This document shows positions 5,372 to 7,504 of a DNA stretch of 7,504 nt, piece by piece (the stretch's first letter is position 1; each line of letters starts with the position of its first letter). This DNA is from CAYTLQ01 sp964438715 (GTDB lineage: Bacteria; Bacteroidota; Ignavibacteria; Ignavibacteriales; Ignavibacteriaceae), in the NCBI GenBank assembly GCA_964438715.1, contig CAYTLQ010000193.1, forward strand, positions 1 to 7,504, in the 5' to 3' direction. The translations under genes and the position numbers were made by a program. Below the pieces are notes generated by a model that worked only from the letters and a program-made list of their open reading frames with translations, did no database searches and was not told where the DNA came from.

Positions 5372-6439
5372 ATGATGAAACTTATAACAAAGAAATATCT
5401 AATGAATCTGTTAGTTGCTGTATCTGTATTATTTTCTGCCTGCGACAAAAAAACAGAAAATGGTAATCAGACAAATCAGGAAATTATTCCAGTAAAAGTT
5501 GTAAATCTGGAAAAAAAGGAAGTTTATAGAAAAATTATTGCTTCGGGTCAGTTTACTACAGATGATGAAGCATATCTTTCATTTAAAACCGGTGGGGTGG
5601 TAAAAAAAATTTATGTGAATGAAGGAGATGCGGTAAAAAAAGGCGACCTTTTAGCGACACTTGACTTAACCGAAATAGAAGCAATGGTTCAACAGGCAAA
5701 GTCGGGATACGAGAAGGCGCTTCGTGATTATGAGAGAGTCTCGCGGTTATATAAGGACAGTGTAGCAACACTACAGCAGTATCAGAATGCAAAAACCGGA
5801 CTCGAAATTGCGGAGAAGCAGTTAAAGATTGCAGAATTTAACCAGACTTATTCAGAGATTCGTGCTGTAGAGAGTGGTTATATTCTGAAAAAATTTGTAA
5901 ATGCGGGACAAATAGTTAGCCCGGGAATGCCGGTATTGCAAACAAATGGAGGTAAAAGCGGAAACTGGTATTTAAAGGTTTCGGTGAGTGATAATGAATG
6001 GGCAACAATACGAATAAATGATCAGGCAGAAGTTGAATTAGACGCTTACCCGGGTAAAAAATTTGAAGCTCGGGTACACAGGAAATCGGAGGGCATTGAC
6101 CCATATTCAGGAACTTTTTCTGTTGATTTGAAACTGATTAACTCCGGAATGTCAGATTTCGCCAGCGGCTTATATGGGAGAGCGGAAATTCAACCAAACG
6201 AAAAACTCAGCACATGGGTAATTCCGTTTGATGCATTGCTTGATGCTGATGGTATGAACGGATATGTTTTTGTTACCAATGATGGAACAACTGCAGAGAG
6301 GGTGCAGGTAACACTTGGCGGAATAGATAAAGATGCGGTTTGGATAACATCGGGACTTGAGCATGCAAGTAAACTAATAGTATCGGGCAGTGCATATTTA
6401 ACTGATAAGTCAGCAATAAAAATTGTAAATCAGGAATAG
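5372..6439 (+). CDS. RND efflux membrane-fusion (periplasmic adaptor) lipoprotein
   Basis: This 355-residue AcrA/MexA-type adaptor joins the inner-membrane pump to the TolC-like duct. Its N terminus is a lipoprotein signal: basic KLITKKY, a hydrophobic stretch, and lipobox-like FSAC with Cys24, followed by Asp25 as in AcrA. The first half of the lipoyl domain is GGVVKKIYVNEGDAVKKGD (about 74-92). A fairly short alpha-hairpin spans about 100-156, and the second lipoyl half SGYILKKFVNAGQIVSPGMP follows (168-187). The beta-barrel and membrane-proximal domains make up the rest (WVIPFDALL, GYVFV, VQVTLGG). The ATG at 5372 is preceded by GAGAG and leaves one base after the TolC stop. ATG 5375 is also possible, and ATG 5354, inside the TolC gene, is less so. 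RND genes usually follow, as here. Confidence 0.93.
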   Translation: MMKLITKKYLMNLLVAVSVLFSACDKKTENGNQTNQEIIPVKVVNLEKKEVYRKIIASGQFTTDDEAYLSFKTGGVVKKIYVNEGDAVKKGDLLATLDLTEIEAMVQQAKSGYEKALRDYERVSRLYKDSVATLQQYQNAKTGLEIAEKQLKIAEFNQTYSEIRAVESGYILKKFVNAGQIVSPGMPVLQTNGGKSGNWYLKVSVSDNEWATIRINDQAEVELDAYPGKKFEARVHRKSEGIDPYSGTFSVDLKLINSGMSDFASGLYGRAEIQPNEKLSTWVIPFDALLDADGMNGYVFVTNDGTTAERVQVTLGGIDKDAVWITSGLEHASKLIVSGSAYLTDKSAIKIVNQE

Positions 6440-6441
6440 CT

Positions 6442-7504
6442 ATGAAGATTTCAGAATATGCCGTTAAGAATTTTCAGTTTACACTGATAATTCTCGTAAT
6501 GACAATAGCGCTTGGAATAACAACAATTCTAAATATGCCGCGTTCGGAAGATCCGGAGTTAAGTTCGCCGGAATTTCCCGTAGTTGTGGTTTATCCGGGT
6601 ACAAGCCCAAAAGATATGGAAGAGCTTGTCGTCGATCCGCTTGAGTCGAAATTAGCCGGGCTTGAAGGTATTAAAAAAGTTTTGAGCAGTATGAGCGACG
6701 GCCTTGCGGTAGTATGGGTAGTCTATAAACACGGTTATGATGTTGACGAAAAGTATCAGGAGGTTGTACGGGAAGTTAACAATATGCGGAATCAACTTCC
6801 AGCTGATATTTACAGTATCGATATCCAGAAGTGGCTTCCATCAAATGTTAATGTAATACAAACAGCGCTTATCTCTGAGAATGCCTCTTATGAAACAATG
6901 AAGAAATATGCAGAGGATTTCAAACAGAACCTTGAACAATTACCACAGTTAAAAAATGTTGAAATTCACGGACTTCCTGAAAAAAATATCAGAGTGGAAC
7001 TGAAATTTGATAAAATGGCTCAAATGCATGTGCCGTTGGATGCAGTACTGGGAATACTACAAAGTGAATCGGTAAATATACCCGGTGGAAGCGTGGATGC
7101 AGGAAATAAAACATATAATATTCAGACAAGCGGCAATTATACATCTGTTGAAGAAATTAAAAATACCGTAATTACATCATATAATGGTAGAAATATTTAT
7201 CTACGCGATATAGCAGAGGTGTATTCCGATTTCGAAAAGCCAAATTCTATAACGCGAATGAACGGTCATCGTGCGGTATTTGTTGTTGCGGCTCAAAAAC
7301 CGGGAGAAAATATTTCCGAGACACAGAAGAAATATCTGCCTGTGATAGAAAAATTTAAAGGAACATTACCGGCAAACATTGAGCTCGTCCATAATTTTGA
7401 TCAGGCCGATAATGTTAATAAAAGGCTCTCAGGTTTGGGACTGGATTTTATTATTGCTATTGCTCTGGTGGCTATAACACTTCTGCCGCTGGGGTTCAGG
7501 GCAT
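6442..7504 (+). CDS. RND-family efflux pump permease (N-terminal part, cut by window end)
   Basis: The frame opens at ATG 6442 with AGGA at 6432-6435 six bases before it and stays open for 354 codons to the end. Family members are about 1000-1050 residues, so roughly one third is present. The first membrane helix lies at about residues 13-32 (FTLIILVMTIALGITTILNM). The RND signature MPRSEDPELSSPEF follows, then VVVVYPGTSPKDMEELVVDPLE. The periplasmic porter domain continues through LPQLKNVEIHGLPEKNIRVE and the LRDIAEVYSDFEKP block. The second helix begins near 333 (GLGLDFIIAIALVAITLLPL). As a proton-driven antiporter it would capture drugs, bile-like or other amphipathic compounds from the periplasm and inner membrane; the substrate cannot be told. 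It is the third gene of the efflux operon, 2 bases after the adaptor stop. Confidence 0.95.
   Translation, partial: MKISEYAVKNFQFTLIILVMTIALGITTILNMPRSEDPELSSPEFPVVVVYPGTSPKDMEELVVDPLESKLAGLEGIKKVLSSMSDGLAVVWVVYKHGYDVDEKYQEVVREVNNMRNQLPADIYSIDIQKWLPSNVNVIQTALISENASYETMKKYAEDFKQNLEQLPQLKNVEIHGLPEKNIRVELKFDKMAQMHVPLDAVLGILQSESVNIPGGSVDAGNKTYNIQTSGNYTSVEEIKNTVITSYNGRNIYLRDIAEVYSDFEKPNSITRMNGHRAVFVVAAQKPGENISETQKKYLPVIEKFKGTLPANIELVHNFDQADNVNKRLSGLGLDFIIAIALVAITLLPLGFRA

Noticed and set aside
4138..6364. Antisense and alternate-frame short frames inside the TolC-like and adaptor genes
   Set aside because: All lie within genes with clear family signatures, lack ribosome sites and look like frame shadows.
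1..7504. CRISPR array, toxin-antitoxin pair, riboswitch or phage-defence system
   Set aside because: No regularly spaced repeats, no small overlapping gene pairs of that type, no recognisable riboswitch core and no defence-gene motifs were found on either strand.

Overview
The window is AT-rich bacterial DNA. Exported proteins dominate it: an outer-membrane factor, a beta-barrel-like protein, a lipoprotein adaptor and a secreted two-domain enzyme. The protein styles resemble the Bacteroidota/Chlorobiota/Ignavibacteriota group. However, most starts carry clear Shine-Dalgarno sequences (GGAG, AGGA, AAAGG, AGGAGA) and one promoter is a near-consensus sigma-70 type (TTGACA-17-TATATT). Both fit an Ignavibacteriota or Chlorobiota-like relative better than classical Bacteroidota, which mostly lack Shine-Dalgarno sites. 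This placement is inference.

Left part (1-700): the first 138 bases hold the start of a leftward gene that runs off the edge, probably an insertion-sequence transposase. Its start codon abuts a stem-loop, and a terminal-repeat-like palindrome lies outside it. A complete tRNA-Ser(UGA) follows on the + strand, then about 290 bases with nothing I can identify.

Middle (701-3562, all - strand): a small HxlR-family regulator without cysteines has its own candidate promoter. Upstream of it lies a two-gene operon read leftward. The first gene encodes a signal-peptide-bearing fusion of a DJ-1/PfpI domain with an alpha/beta hydrolase. The second encodes an unrecognised outer-membrane beta-barrel-like protein whose ATG overlaps the stop codon of the first.

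Right part (3563-7504): a 482-base divergent intergenic region carries promoters for both directions. The rightward promoter has a TetR-type operator-like dyad exactly between its -35 and -10 boxes. It drives a compact tripartite RND efflux operon: a TolC-like outer-membrane factor, a lipoprotein membrane-fusion adaptor and an RND pump cut by the window end. These three would form an envelope-spanning exporter. No TetR gene is visible, so the presumed repressor is encoded elsewhere, perhaps downstream.

The least ordinary item is the exported DJ-1/hydrolase fusion coupled to a barrel protein. The efflux operon itself is a common type.
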